From NCBI GenBank assembly GCA_016873165.1, contig VGXV01000018.1, positions 1 to 64,000 on the forward strand: 64,000 nt of DNA, written 5' to 3'. The stretch is from Planctomycetota bacterium (GTDB taxonomy: Bacteria > Planctomycetota > Brocadiia > Brocadiales > Brocadiaceae). The first letter of the stretch is position 1; each line of letters opens with the position of its first letter. This document shows positions 25,202 to 34,043 of this stretch, one piece after another. The position numbers and the translations under genes are program-made. The notes under the pieces are model-generated. The model was not told the origin of the DNA and did not search any database. It worked only from the letters and a program-made list of their open reading frames with translations.

Positions 25202-26740
25202 TTAATTATCAAATTGGTAAAGCAATATATTTTCATTAAGGCAGGTGGTTGTGTGCGGAAAGCTTTCGAATGTAATTTTCAGGGAAAATTGCTTGTCGGG
25301 CAGGACGGTATTTTTACCTGTTTGCACAACAAGAATAGTTTCGGGATTCATAAGTGATGACTGGAGGTCAAAATGGATATCCGACACATTTTTTGCTTCT
25401 CTTATATCCCATTGTGGTAAATAGTATTTCAGGAGCCTTTTTTCGCCAGGACAGCAATAGATTCGTACAGACGTGTTTTTATAGTGTGTTTCAATGTGCC
25501 GAAGTAATTGTATGGAGGATGGAACATGGCAATGGTATTGAATAACCATTGTGAAAGAGTGGAGAGAAGTCGTGACAATGAGTGTTGCAACAAGCATCAA
25601 AAAAAGTTTTTTCCCCAAAATTTCATATATTTTCATTAATCCCCATGCAGCACTGAGTATTATCACCGGAAGCAGCGGCAAAAGGTGGCGTGAGTTTGCC
25701 ACGTTCTGACCGAATGCTATCCAAAGCGTGTAAGGGATTGCGTAGAGTATACAGAAAAATCGCTTGCTGCCGGAAGGGAAGTATCGAAACGCAAATGATA
25801 AGGAAAATAATAGTATCATCGGGGGAATGTCACGGGAATACCGATAATTGTGCCGGCAGGCGCCTAAACCATATTCCCAAAAAGATTGCATAAGGCACAC
25901 AGCCCGTCCCCATCCGCCGAATGTGAGGGCAGAACCCCCCCAGTCCGTAAAATGTCCCCGGGTAAAGAAAAGGGCATGATGAAAGAACTGGTTTATTCCC
26001 GTGCAATATAGTTGGGGAATAAACCAGAGACCTATGCCAAAAAAAAGCCCGGAGAACCCGGAAAAAATACCATTCGTTTCAAGATGTATCCGGTAAAAAG
26101 CGTAATACAGCAAAACCCCCATCCATAAAAAAACAAAAGGAAAATACGAAAGCCTTGCTCCGAGGCTTATGCCTAAAAATAAACTGCCCAGAAATAGGCA
26201 GTATCCGCCGTATGAAGCCGCCTCTTTTTTCTCAAAAGGAAAAGATTGGGAAGCGGGATTCAATTTTTTATAATGCGGGGTACATGTTCCGCAACCGGCG
26301 ATGAAAAAGGCCGAAAAAAGGAATTGTGCGGACAGCATAATAAAAAACAGCCCTGTGGCGTCTGAGGCCGGTCTTTCCGACTGTAACCAGCACAAAGGAT
26401 TTATTTTGTAAAGGATTGCCGCCAGGATTGTAGTTTCTTCCGTAAATAACCGGCGGGAAATGAAAGAAAGGGGAAAAATCGTAAGGCTGCCAAAGAACAC
26501 GCCCGGCATTACCAGCGCGGTGACATCGTTGTGAAACAATTTGAAAAACAGGGACGAGATAAAAATATATACCGGATAGCCGGGAAAGTGCGGCTGGAGA
26601 AGAGAAATATCATAATCATGAAGCCCCAGGGCGAAGTTAATGCTGTCTTCATTTTCCAGGTATTTACCGGCAAAAAAAAAGCGCAAAAGCAGGCAAACGA
26701 AGAAAAGGAGAGTTATTTTAATGTTAAAAGAAAATTTCAT
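25202..26740 (-). CDS. GT39/PMT-like membrane glycosyltransferase
   Basis: A 512-residue protein with about eleven membrane helices. The first periplasmic loop carries the acidic motif YLENEDSINFALGLHDYD and then LQPHFPGYPVYIF, as in lipid-linked-sugar transferases of the GT39/ArnT/PMT clan. The C-terminal roughly 100 residues are outside the membrane. It would transfer a sugar from a polyprenyl-phosphate donor to a lipid or protein. It lies near the lipid-type cluster but is separated from it by palindromes, so the link is uncertain. Confidence 0.8.
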   Translation of the reverse strand: MKFSFNIKITLLFFVCLLLRFFFAGKYLENEDSINFALGLHDYDISLLQPHFPGYPVYIFISSLFFKLFHNDVTALVMPGVFFGSLTIFPLSFISRRLFTEETTILAAILYKINPLCWLQSERPASDATGLFFIMLSAQFLFSAFFIAGCGTCTPHYKKLNPASQSFPFEKKEAASYGGYCLFLGSLFLGISLGARLSYFPFVFLWMGVLLYYAFYRIHLETNGIFSGFSGLFFGIGLWFIPQLYCTGINQFFHHALFFTRGHFTDWGGSALTFGGWGRAVCLMQSFWEYGLGACRHNYRYSRDIPPMILLFSLSFAFRYFPSGSKRFFCILYAIPYTLWIAFGQNVANSRHLLPLLPVIILSAAWGLMKIYEILGKKLFLMLVATLIVTTSLHSFTMVIQYHCHVPSSIQLLRHIETHYKNTSVRIYCCPGEKRLLKYYLPQWDIREAKNVSDIHFDLQSSLMNPETILVVQTGKNTVLPDKQFSLKITFESFPHTTTCLNENILLYQFDN

Positions 26741-26765
26741 GAAAAGAGAGAGTTTATGAGCTTAT

Positions 26766-27243
26766 GAGTTAGGGAGTTTAGGAGTTTAGGAGTTAGGGAG
26801 TGGAAGAGTTGTTGAGATAGTTCATAAAACCTTGTATCATTTTTGAAACTTCGTCGGCCTTCTGATAAAGAGTTTTAAAGTCTTCTTTAGTGATATAATT
26901 CATATCCAATGCGATATACAAATGACATTGCACTTCTGCCGCTGAGCCATGCGCCATATTTAAGAAATTTGAAAACTCTTTGCTGCTTTTTCTGCCAAAT
27001 CCTTCGGCGATATTTGCCATAATGGAAACCGATGCCCTGCGGATTTGATCTTTAAGGGAGAAATCTTTTGAGAAAGAAGAATTCATCGTTACTTTAGAAA
27101 TATCCTTATTCAATTCTCTCGACTTTTGCCATGCCTGAATATCCGCAAACCTCTCAATCTTTGCCATTTTAAATTTCCTTTATTATTATTGAAATTCCCC
27201 CAGTCCTTCAACACCCCAACTCTTTAACTCCGTAACTCCCTCA
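26766..27243. repeat. Imperfect inverted G/A-rich repeats bordering the four-helix-bundle gene
   Basis: Left (26766-26810) reads GAGTTAGGGAGTTTAGGAG with short tandem GGAGTTTA units. Right (27202-27243) is an inverted relative, CTTTAACTCCGTAACTCCCT. Both lie just outside the gene at 26793-27167 (the left one overlaps its last codons). They are degenerate, and no target duplication was found. Confidence 0.45.
26793..27167 (-). CDS. Four-helix-bundle protein (23S rRNA intervening-sequence family)
   Basis: A 124-residue protein with the family core FADIQAWQKSRELNKDI, LKDQIRRASVSIMANIAEGFGRKSSKEFSNFLNMAHGSAAEVQCHL and YITKEDFKTLYQKADEVSKMIQGFMNYL. This family is encoded within 23S rRNA intervening sequences and, as here, as stand-alone genes. 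Its biochemical role is unknown. It is bordered by related inverted G/A-rich repeats (about 26766-26810 and 27202-27243), suggesting it moved as a unit. Confidence 0.88.
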   Translation of the reverse strand: MAKIERFADIQAWQKSRELNKDISKVTMNSSFSKDFSLKDQIRRASVSIMANIAEGFGRKSSKEFSNFLNMAHGSAAEVQCHLYIALDMNYITKEDFKTLYQKADEVSKMIQGFMNYLNNSSTP

Positions 27244-27350
27244 CAGTCATTAATAGTAAAACCTCTATTTTGCCGCAATAGTAGCAGTTTCTTTTCCTGT
27301 GTCAAGGTGCATTTTGTTTACAATGAAAAGGGTATGGAAAACCAGGAAAC

Positions 27351-27406
27351 AAAAAAGGCCAACTGTCTGGGGAGTAGGAGGTGAGTTTGGACAGCCGGCC
27401 TTTTTT
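27351..27406. ncRNA. Isolated terminator-like hairpin, possible end of a small RNA
   Basis: AAAAAAGGCC at 27351-27360 pairs with GGCCTTTTTT at 27397-27406, and inner CTGTC pairs with GACAG. This is a strong symmetric intrinsic terminator. The flanking genes point away from it on both sides, so no known transcript ends here. A short RNA beginning around 27270-27340 (TACAAT at 27329) would explain it. Confidence 0.4.
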
Positions 27407-27604
27407 GAATTATTGTCACAACATTTCCACTAAGAGTTCTTCATAATGTGCGACAATTTTTGTTGTGTGTAGAATTATAGATGCAAAATCAGTGCCGCAC
27501 GGCAAATTGTGTCCCCAGTGAAAAGGCAGATTTTATAACATTTGTTAATACAAATAGTTATGATTTTATGATAATTTTGTGTGATGGAAAAGCAGGTTAA
27601 AAAA

Positions 27605-27650
27605 GTGTGTCATAAAGTGTGTCATGACACACTGTGTGTCACATGTGTCA
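27605..27650. repeat. Cluster of TGTGTCA motifs
   Basis: Four direct copies of TGTGTCA (27606, 27618, 27635, 27644) and one inverted copy (TGACACA, 27625) lie within 46 bp. The second and inverted copies abut to form TGTGTCATGACACA. This looks like a multi-site regulator-binding region upstream of the small genes at 27718 and 27960. No protein can be named. Confidence 0.5.
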
Positions 27651-27717
27651 CTGTGCCACACTTTTGCACTTAGAGGTTTTTTGTGATAAAAAATTTTAAG
27701 TTTTACCGGGGAGAAAA

Positions 27718-27789
27718 ATGACAAAAAGGCAGGGAATGTTCTTTCGTTTTCAAATGTATGCATGTGATACTATTTCGTGTTGTCCATAA
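27718..27789 (+). CDS. Possible 23-residue peptide
   Basis: MTKRQGMFFRFQMYACDTISCCP follows CCGGGGAG at a good distance from the ATG. It is too short to judge from composition. It could be a leader peptide or chance. Confidence 0.2.
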   Translation: MTKRQGMFFRFQMYACDTISCCP

Positions 27790-27959
27790 TGGAAAATGTT
27801 GATTTTTCCTTCATTATTTTTTGTAGTATGTTATAAAGTATATGTTGTATAGGTGATGGTTTCATATCTGTTTAAAGAGTGGATAGTGGTTTCTCGTTCA
27901 GGGTAGGGTAATTGCACTGATAGGTTCTTTTCTCTTGTTCTTTTTTTAGGAGGTTGAAT

Positions 27960-28238
27960 ATGGCGATTGGATATGATGGTAAACCACTCAGCGGTTATAT
28001 GGGGGTATATGGCGATCTTGTGGAGAAGTATAACGCCAGGGATGCTTCGGTAACAAAAAATACTTTTATTCAATTAGTAAAGGATCTCGAGGCTTTTATG
28101 GACGCCCATGAGACTGATGGTTTCGGTTCAAAATCTTCTATTGAGGGGAAAAGCGCCAGTTTGGGGTTTCCGAAGATTACAACATCCGAGGCGCAGGCAT
28201 TACGCACCAAAATTAAAACAACCGTATTGAAAGAGTGA
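27960..28238 (+). CDS. Small protein of unknown function
   Basis: A 92-residue hydrophilic protein, MAIGYDGKPLSGYMGVYGDL..., without signal peptide or membrane helix. The AGGAGG site directly upstream gives high confidence that it is translated. The ATG at 27960 is chosen over a TTG two codons earlier for spacing. A hairpin (AGAGAGAAA/TTTCTCTCT, 28252-28280) follows it. Family not recognised. Confidence 0.6.
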   Translation: MAIGYDGKPLSGYMGVYGDLVEKYNARDASVTKNTFIQLVKDLEAFMDAHETDGFGSKSSIEGKSASLGFPKITTSEAQALRTKIKTTVLKE

Positions 28239-28304
28239 TCAGAAGATATGGAGAGAGAAAGGGGGGACATTTTTCTCTCTTATTCTGCAATACGATGTAT
28301 TATG

Positions 28305-28447
28305 GGGAGCATTCCCCATTTTTTGTAAATTAAAATAAAGCCGACCATAAAGGATCGGCGCTACCGTGCAATGTGTGTCGTAGCGCGGGTGGTTTATCCC
28401 CCGCATAATACCTGCTCCACGTTTTACAAAAAATTGGGAATGCTCCC
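28305..28447. mobile_element. MITE family C, copy C2
   Basis: The ends GGGAGCATTCCCCATTTTTT and its inverse are flanked by a perfect 9-bp duplication, TGTATTATG (28296-28304 and 28448-28456). The right duplication contains the stop codon of the ankyrin gene. The interior holds palindromic GATCGGCGCTACC/GTAGCGCGGG sequence and no gene. Confidence 0.9.
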
Positions 28448-28451
28448 TGTA

Positions 28452-28793
28452 TTATGTGTCTTCGCCTTGTTTTTTTCCGGGGTGTTTGCTATCTTCTTCC
28501 AGGATATTTACAACTATAAGATGGTTCCTCTTTTTTGCGATATCCAGGGGTGTTTCCCCGTTTTTTGCCCGGGCATGAATATCCGCGCCATGAGAAATGA
28601 GCACTTTTACAATAGCTTTTTGTCCTTCATGTGCCGCAAGATGAAGGGCGGTATAATTGTTTTGATATGTAGCGGTCACTAATGTTGGGTTCGTTTTGAG
28701 AAGTTTTTTTATCTCAGTTATGTTTCCTGCTTCAATTTCGATTTGAAGTTTTGTTTTCTGTAATCTGTTTTGAAATCCTGAAAAAATTCCCAT
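28452..28793 (-). CDS. Ankyrin-repeat protein
   Basis: A 113-residue protein with three ankyrin units: AGNITEIKKLLKTNPTLVTA, YTALHLAAHEGQKAIVKVLISHGADIHA and GETPLDIAKKRNHLIVVNIL. The consensus TALHLAA and GADI are intact. It is probably a cytosolic binding protein. There is no signal peptide. Its stop codon lies within the target duplication of element C2, which inserted precisely at the gene end. Confidence 0.85.
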   Translation of the reverse strand: MGIFSGFQNRLQKTKLQIEIEAGNITEIKKLLKTNPTLVTATYQNNYTALHLAAHEGQKAIVKVLISHGADIHARAKNGETPLDIAKKRNHLIVVNILEEDSKHPGKKQGEDT

Positions 28794-28935
28794 TTTCTTT
28801 CGTAATCAAGAAATTTGCAAAAGAAGATAATCCGTCTTAAGGGTATACAATTGACAGTACGTTGTTTACTTGAACCATTAATAGCGAGTCTTTTCTATTT
28901 GTCAAGGGACAATTTATATATTCCCATCATTAAAA

Positions 28936-29085
28936 TATAGTCAACCAAATCTGGTTTTTGATTAGCCTTTTAATGCTTCGACTCCGCTCAGCATGACGAA
29001 ACTGTCATCCTGAGCGGAGTCGAAGGGTTGTGTTTCTGAGCAAAAACTTATTTGATATTTCGAAAACCAGTTTTGTTTGACTATA
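28936..29085. mobile_element. MITE family B, copy B2
   Basis: The ends TATAGTCAACCAAATCTGGT and inverse of TATAGTCAAACAAAACTGGT enclose AGCCTTTTAATGCTTCGACT and AGCGGAGTCGAAGG palindromes. The copy is 150 bp and has the same interior as B1 without the nested element. Confidence 0.85.
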
Positions 29086-29147
29086 CATGAAATGTAGAAT
29101 TGTAATGGAATAGTGTCTTTCTTGTTTTCTGACAGGGATGTAAGCGT

Positions 29148-29669
29148 ATGAGAAGTAAATATGGTATATTCCCGTTTACTTTATTTGCTATCACATTATT
29201 TCTGTCGTCAGCATCATATGGCGACAGAAAACAAGAAGTGACCGTCGTGAAAGTAGTGGATGCAGAAACGTTGCAAGTGCTTTATTATGGAAAAGAAGAG
29301 CTTTTGAGGCTTATTGGGGTTAATACTCCTGAAATCTATCCAAACAAAGAGGCAAGGCGTGAGGCAGAGAAAACAAAGCAGGATGTACGATTAATTATTA
29401 TGAAGGGGAAACTGGCAATAAAATTCGTAAAGAGTCTTGTAAGAGAGAAAGACACCGTTCTTTTGGAATTTGATGTTCAAAAGCGTGATGAAAACAAGAA
29501 ACTTCTGGGGTATGTGTATCTGGATAACGATAAAATGCTTAATGAGGAAATAATAAGAGAAGGGTATGGGAGTCCGAGGGTAGAGAAACCGAATACGAAG
29601 TATCAGTCGAATTTTTCAAAGGCATACGATGATGCAAGGAAGGCGAAACGGGGATTATGGAATTATTAA
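29148..29669 (+). CDS. Exported staphylococcal-nuclease-like protein with altered active site
   Basis: A 173-residue protein with a signal peptide (FPFTLFAITLFLSSASYG) and an SNase OB fold. VVKVVDAETLQVLY, LLRLIGVNTPEIYP and QKRDENKKLLGYVYLDN align to the calcium and catalytic loops. Relative to S. aureus nuclease numbering, Arg35 and Glu43 are kept. Asp21 is Glu (DAETL), Asp40 is Asn (GVNTPE) and Arg87 appears to be Lys (DENKKLLGY). The protein may be a weak nuclease or a non-catalytic binder. The alignment was done by eye. Confidence 0.8.
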   Translation: MRSKYGIFPFTLFAITLFLSSASYGDRKQEVTVVKVVDAETLQVLYYGKEELLRLIGVNTPEIYPNKEARREAEKTKQDVRLIIMKGKLAIKFVKSLVREKDTVLLEFDVQKRDENKKLLGYVYLDNDKMLNEEIIREGYGSPRVEKPNTKYQSNFSKAYDDARKAKRGLWNY

Positions 29670-29735
29670 GGAAGATAGGATGTCCGTTTATCAGAAAAGT
29701 TGATATTAAAAGACAGTATTTCAAAAAAGGGGGGG

Positions 29736-31082
29736 TTACAAATCAATATCATAAATTTTCATTTTATTATAGAGGGTTTTCAGGGAGATGCCCAGTGTTT
29801 TTGCGGCAAGGGGTTTATTCCATTTTTTTTCATTCAATACCCGGGTAATGTGGTTTTTTTCTACCTCGGAAAGCGCTGCATCCCCCTTTTTGCTATGGGG
29901 ATCATACGTTCTTCCCAGAATATTGTCCGGCAAATCATCTATGGCAAGAGAATTTCCATCCGCGAGCACTACCGACCGCTCGATGGTATTTTCCAGTTCC
30001 CGAATGTTTCCCGGCCAGTCGTATAACATCATGGCACGTAATGCCTCCGGCTGTATTTCGAGGGTTTGCCCTGCTTTGCAGAATTTTTGGAGGAAATGAT
30101 GAATTAAATCGGTTATATCTTCTTTCCTTTCGCGTAATGGGGGAAGGTGCAGGGTGATTACATTTAAACGAAAATAGAGGTCTTCTCTGAATCTGCCCTC
30201 TTTAACTTCGAGAGGCAAATTTTTATGTGTGGCTGCGATAATTCTCGTATCTACCGTAATTACTCTATTATCGCCAACACGCCGTATTTCACCCGATTGT
30301 AATACCCGAAGCAGCTTTGCCTGTGTGTTAACGGTTAATTCTCCGATTTCGTCGAGAAAGAGGGTTCCTCCCTCAGCAATTTCGAATAACCCTACTCTGG
30401 ATTCCGTTGCGCCGGTAAAGGAGCCTTTTACGTGACCGAAGAGTTCGCTTTCCAAGAGGGTTTCCTGCAACGTGGCGCAATTTACTATTACAAATGGTTT
30501 GTCGGCTCTCTTGCTGTATTGATGGATCATTTTGGCGACAAGTTCCTTTCCGGCGCCGCTTTCACCTTGTATCAATACTATGGCATCCGATGGCGCAGTT
30601 TTGTCAATCATTTTAAATACGGATTTGATTGCAGGGCTGTTTCCGATCATTAAAGAAGGTTTTTGTACGTCCCTGACCAGCGCCTTAAGATGTGAATTTT
30701 CCCTGTTGAGTTTCCTTTTTTCCAGCGCCCTTTGCAATAACAAATCCAGTTCTTTTAACTGACAAGGTTTTGTCAGATAATCATATGCCCCTGACTTTAT
30801 TGCTTGTACGGCATTCTCGATAGAACCCTGTCCGGTCAGTATTATCACTTCTGTTGTGGGTTCGATGGCTTTTACCTTTTTTAAGGTCTCGATTCCATCC
30901 ATTACCGGCATATTCATATCGAGTATCGCAACATCATAATCCCGTTCGTTCAGCTTCTTTATCGTTTCCTGTCCGCTGGAACAACACGTTACGTTATATC
31001 CCATTCGACTGAGCTCTTTTGACATAATGTTTCTAAAGGTATCTTCATCGTCGGTAAATAAGATATTCGGTTTTTTATTCAT
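29736..31082 (-). CDS. Sigma54-dependent response regulator (NtrC family)
   Basis: A 448-residue regulator: receiver (1-120, phosphoacceptor Asp in VAILDMNMP), AAA+ sigma54 activation domain (Walker A GESGAGKE, GAFTGA loop as GSFTGA, Walker B GGTLFLDEIGEL) and Fis-type helix-turn-helix at the C-terminus (LAAKTLGISLKTLYNKMKIY). The GSFTGA form at the sigma54-contacting loop is a mild variation. The start at 31082 (MNKKPNILF) is chosen by homology and AGGATA upstream. The gene starts seven bases after the stop of the adjacent kinase gene, which is clearly its partner. Confidence 0.92.
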   Translation of the reverse strand: MNKKPNILFTDDEDTFRNIMSKELSRMGYNVTCCSSGQETIKKLNERDYDVAILDMNMPVMDGIETLKKVKAIEPTTEVIILTGQGSIENAVQAIKSGAYDYLTKPCQLKELDLLLQRALEKRKLNRENSHLKALVRDVQKPSLMIGNSPAIKSVFKMIDKTAPSDAIVLIQGESGAGKELVAKMIHQYSKRADKPFVIVNCATLQETLLESELFGHVKGSFTGATESRVGLFEIAEGGTLFLDEIGELTVNTQAKLLRVLQSGEIRRVGDNRVITVDTRIIAATHKNLPLEVKEGRFREDLYFRLNVITLHLPPLRERKEDITDLIHHFLQKFCKAGQTLEIQPEALRAMMLYDWPGNIRELENTIERSVVLADGNSLAIDDLPDNILGRTYDPHSKKGDAALSEVEKNHITRVLNEKKWNKPLAAKTLGISLKTLYNKMKIYDIDL

Positions 31083-31089
31083 ACGATCA

Positions 31090-32673
31090 TTATCCTGTTC
31101 TTTCGTTAGTATCCTGAGCATCCTGTTTTTCCGCCAAGGGAAGGGTAATTTCAAAGACAGCGCCTTTTCCCTCGCCTTCGCTGAATACATCAATCCTTCC
31201 GCCATGCATGTCAATGATGCCGTAGCATATGGATAATCCTATGCCCGTGCCTTTTCCCGTCGGTTTGGTGGTAAAGAACGGATCAAATATCCTGTCCATG
31301 TGTTCGGGTTTTATTCCGATGCCGGTATCCTTGAAAATGATCTGTACGGTTGTTTTTTTAAGTTTGGTCATAATGATGATTTCGCCTCCGCTCTCTGTTG
31401 CGTGAAAGGAATTTGTGAGCAGGTTTATAAAAACTTGTTTTATTTGATGGGGGTCTCCGATTATTTCGCAAGGCCCTTCTGATAAATTGGTTTGGATATT
31501 CTGTTTTGTCTTGTTTGCCGGATATTGATACTGAACGGTGGCAACCGTGTCATTAATAATCTGATTTACATCTATTCGTTCAAACACGGGTTCCGATTGC
31601 CGGGAAAAGTTAAGCAGGTTTGATAGTATGGATTTACAACGATATGTTTCCTTAGAGATAATTTTTAAATAATCGGAGAAAATTTCCAGTTCTTCCTTAT
31701 CCGTATGTTTTTCCTGATGATTTAAAATGGAGATAAGCCTTTCGTTCAAACCTTCCGCACATCCTGCAACGGAGGCAAGCGGATTGTTTATTTCATGGGC
31801 AAGTCCCGTCGCAAGGGTTCCGATGCTTGCCAATTTTTCGGATTGTACTAATTTTCGCTGAGTATGTTGCAGTTTTTTGTATGCCTCCCTGATTTCAAGG
31901 GTTCTTTCTTCAACTTTCTGCTCCAGGGTATTTCGTGCTTCGGTTAACTGCCGTGTTCTGGCATCAATAATTTTCGCCGCCTTCAGGACGATAAGATAGA
32001 GGGCAATGAATAGCCCTCCCATTGCAGACCCTGTCATAATGGTGGCTTTTTGATGTGCTTTTATTATTTGCTTCTTCAACTCGGACATATCCTGGTAAAT
32101 TTCCAATACACCGACTTGCGCTTTTTTTGTTCCCTTCTCATCCATTTCATAAAAGGGATAATAGCTTTCGAGCAGCGTTTCAGCAACAATGGCGCCTTTT
32201 GAGTCCACAGCGCCCGCAAGTCGCAGAGCGGATGCGGGGGCGCCGTTAATGGCAGAATCCAATTTTTTATTCTCACCCCGGTTTAAGGCAAACCCGATAT
32301 GCTCCAATACGGTGCTGTAAATGATATTTCCCTCCAGATCATACAAATACAACTTTTTTACATTCAGGCCGTATAAATTCTCTCTTATGATATTGTCCAG
32401 CTTTTTCAATTGCCTGCGGTTGTTTTCCAAATCGATGTTTTCCGACTTTTTCAGGATGGGGATAAGAAAGTCTTTATAAAGTTCATAATTTATGTGTGTG
32501 ATGAAATTATGCGCATACTTTTCGCTTCGTTTAATCAACGCCTGACTTTCCATTCCGGCAAATATTTTTCCCATAACGAAACTCAGGATGCCAATGATTG
32601 CAAAACTGGTGATGGTATAATATAAAATCAGATTAAATTTCTCAGGATGTAAAATTTTTCTGAATTTCGGCAT
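31090..32673 (-). CDS. Membrane sensor histidine kinase
   Basis: A 527-residue kinase. Helix 1 (about 15-37), a periplasmic sensor of about 170 residues (single-Cache-like, including LYLYDLEGNIIYSTVL), helix 2 (about 213-235), a coiled coil (TLEQKVEERTLEIREAYKKLQ), HisKA with LATGLAHEINNPLASVAG (His phosphoacceptor) and a HATPase (FINLLTNSFHA, KDTGIGIKPEHMDRIFDPFFTTK, GKGTGIGLSI). It is of the NtrB/ZraS/AtoS type and pairs with the adjacent sigma54 regulator. The ligand is unknown. The adjacent porin could belong to the same circuit. Confidence 0.92.
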   Translation of the reverse strand: MPKFRKILHPEKFNLILYYTITSFAIIGILSFVMGKIFAGMESQALIKRSEKYAHNFITHINYELYKDFLIPILKKSENIDLENNRRQLKKLDNIIRENLYGLNVKKLYLYDLEGNIIYSTVLEHIGFALNRGENKKLDSAINGAPASALRLAGAVDSKGAIVAETLLESYYPFYEMDEKGTKKAQVGVLEIYQDMSELKKQIIKAHQKATIMTGSAMGGLFIALYLIVLKAAKIIDARTRQLTEARNTLEQKVEERTLEIREAYKKLQHTQRKLVQSEKLASIGTLATGLAHEINNPLASVAGCAEGLNERLISILNHQEKHTDKEELEIFSDYLKIISKETYRCKSILSNLLNFSRQSEPVFERIDVNQIINDTVATVQYQYPANKTKQNIQTNLSEGPCEIIGDPHQIKQVFINLLTNSFHATESGGEIIIMTKLKKTTVQIIFKDTGIGIKPEHMDRIFDPFFTTKPTGKGTGIGLSICYGIIDMHGGRIDVFSEGEGKGAVFEITLPLAEKQDAQDTNERTG

Positions 32674-32846
32674 ACAATAAAAAAACTGTTAAATGATAAT
32701 AACAAAAACTTTGACCGCCGGAATTTATGAAGGAAAAACATATTGTAACGGCGTCTTTTATAATTTTATGTGCCATAAAAATGTAAAGCAAGGAATAATA
32801 TTTCATCAAAATGGTGTATGGCCATTATGTATAGTGCCGCAGTTTC

Positions 32847-34001
32847 TTACCATTGAAATATTGCCTGAACAAACGATTTGCCATGAATGCCTTCTCCGGG
32901 TTCATTTTCTACCTCATATTCAAATTTAAACACTACATGTCCCATGGGTGAATAATTTATGCCAAATGCAACCCGGTCGGCTTCATTTCCGTCGGTAATG
33001 TCTTTGTTCGGATCGACAGAGTCAAATCGTACAACCCCTTCAAGATACTTTAAATAATCCAGATTGAACGGATATTGGTAGGAGGATTGAATGTAGTAAC
33101 CGTTTCGGTAATAATTTCCCCCATCTGCTGACTTTTGCTCTACCCTGCTTGTGATATATTCTCCGCGAATTTCCACATTACCCCTTTTCAGGAGGAAATC
33201 AGCTCCCAAAAATTCGATATCGCGTTTGCTGTCTTCATCGTATTTTCCCCTTGAATAGGAACTTCCCACTTCAATCCCCGGAAAACATTCGATGGCGGTT
33301 CTCCCCCCTAATGTCTTATTGCTGTTATTATCCCATAATTCCTGCACATCGTTTGGTTCAGGGCCTTCCAGTCCGTTTGTTACCGCAAATTCATATTTAA
33401 ACCGGGTGTTCAGCAAAAAGGGAAGTGTGCCATACAACATTCCTCCAATGTCTGAATATCTTCCGGGAATAATTCTAATAGAGGGCAAAGGGCGGTCCAC
33501 AAGTTTGTTAAAAGTGCTTTCTTCCGCGAATCTCTCAATACCAAAGGGGTACAAAAATTTGCCCACACGTAATTTCAGTATTTCCGTTACCAGATCATAA
33601 TTAAATTCGAATTTTTCCAGTCCATATTTCCGGAATCCTTCTTCAATCTCGATTTCCGATGTAAAAGAGAGTTTTTTTGTTATTTGTCTGCCGATCCAGA
33701 GAACGAGTTCATTCTCCTCCGGAAATTTTGAAGACGGTTGTTGAGAATCATCATCCCGGCCATGTAACGGGGAAGTGATTTCGAAAAACCCATGAATTTC
33801 AAATTTATTCTCCTCCTCTTTTTTTAGGGAAATGGCATCGGCATCAAAATAAAAATCCTGGGGTAAAGATATGTGTTTTTCTTCCGGAATTTCCGACGTT
33901 TCAGGGGTGACAATTTCTGTTTCTCCTTTTTCAGCAGATGCCGCATCGGATAAGAAAAAGAAGGCAAGTAATACGAAAAATAAGTGCAAGTACAATTTCA
34001 T
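32847..34001 (-). CDS. Outer-membrane porin (OprP/Porin_O_P-like)
   Basis: A 384-residue protein with signal peptide (HLFFVLLAFFFLSDAASA), a short acidic linker and a beta-barrel ending in FVQAIFQW. Segments KFEIHGFFEITSP, LKLRVGKFLYPFGIERFAEES and KFKFEYEVENEP are of the phosphate/pyrophosphate porin type, which also includes uncharacterised barrels. The substrate is unknown. It is transcribed in the same direction as the kinase-regulator pair and lies just upstream of them. Confidence 0.75.
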   Translation of the reverse strand: MKLYLHLFFVLLAFFFLSDAASAEKGETEIVTPETSEIPEEKHISLPQDFYFDADAISLKKEEENKFEIHGFFEITSPLHGRDDDSQQPSSKFPEENELVLWIGRQITKKLSFTSEIEIEEGFRKYGLEKFEFNYDLVTEILKLRVGKFLYPFGIERFAEESTFNKLVDRPLPSIRIIPGRYSDIGGMLYGTLPFLLNTRFKYEFAVTNGLEGPEPNDVQELWDNNSNKTLGGRTAIECFPGIEVGSSYSRGKYDEDSKRDIEFLGADFLLKRGNVEIRGEYITSRVEQKSADGGNYYRNGYYIQSSYQYPFNLDYLKYLEGVVRFDSVDPNKDITDGNEADRVAFGINYSPMGHVVFKFEYEVENEPGEGIHGKSFVQAIFQW

Positions 34002-34043
34002 AGAAGATGAATAACGTTGTTTTAACGGAACAGGTCGTCGAGA

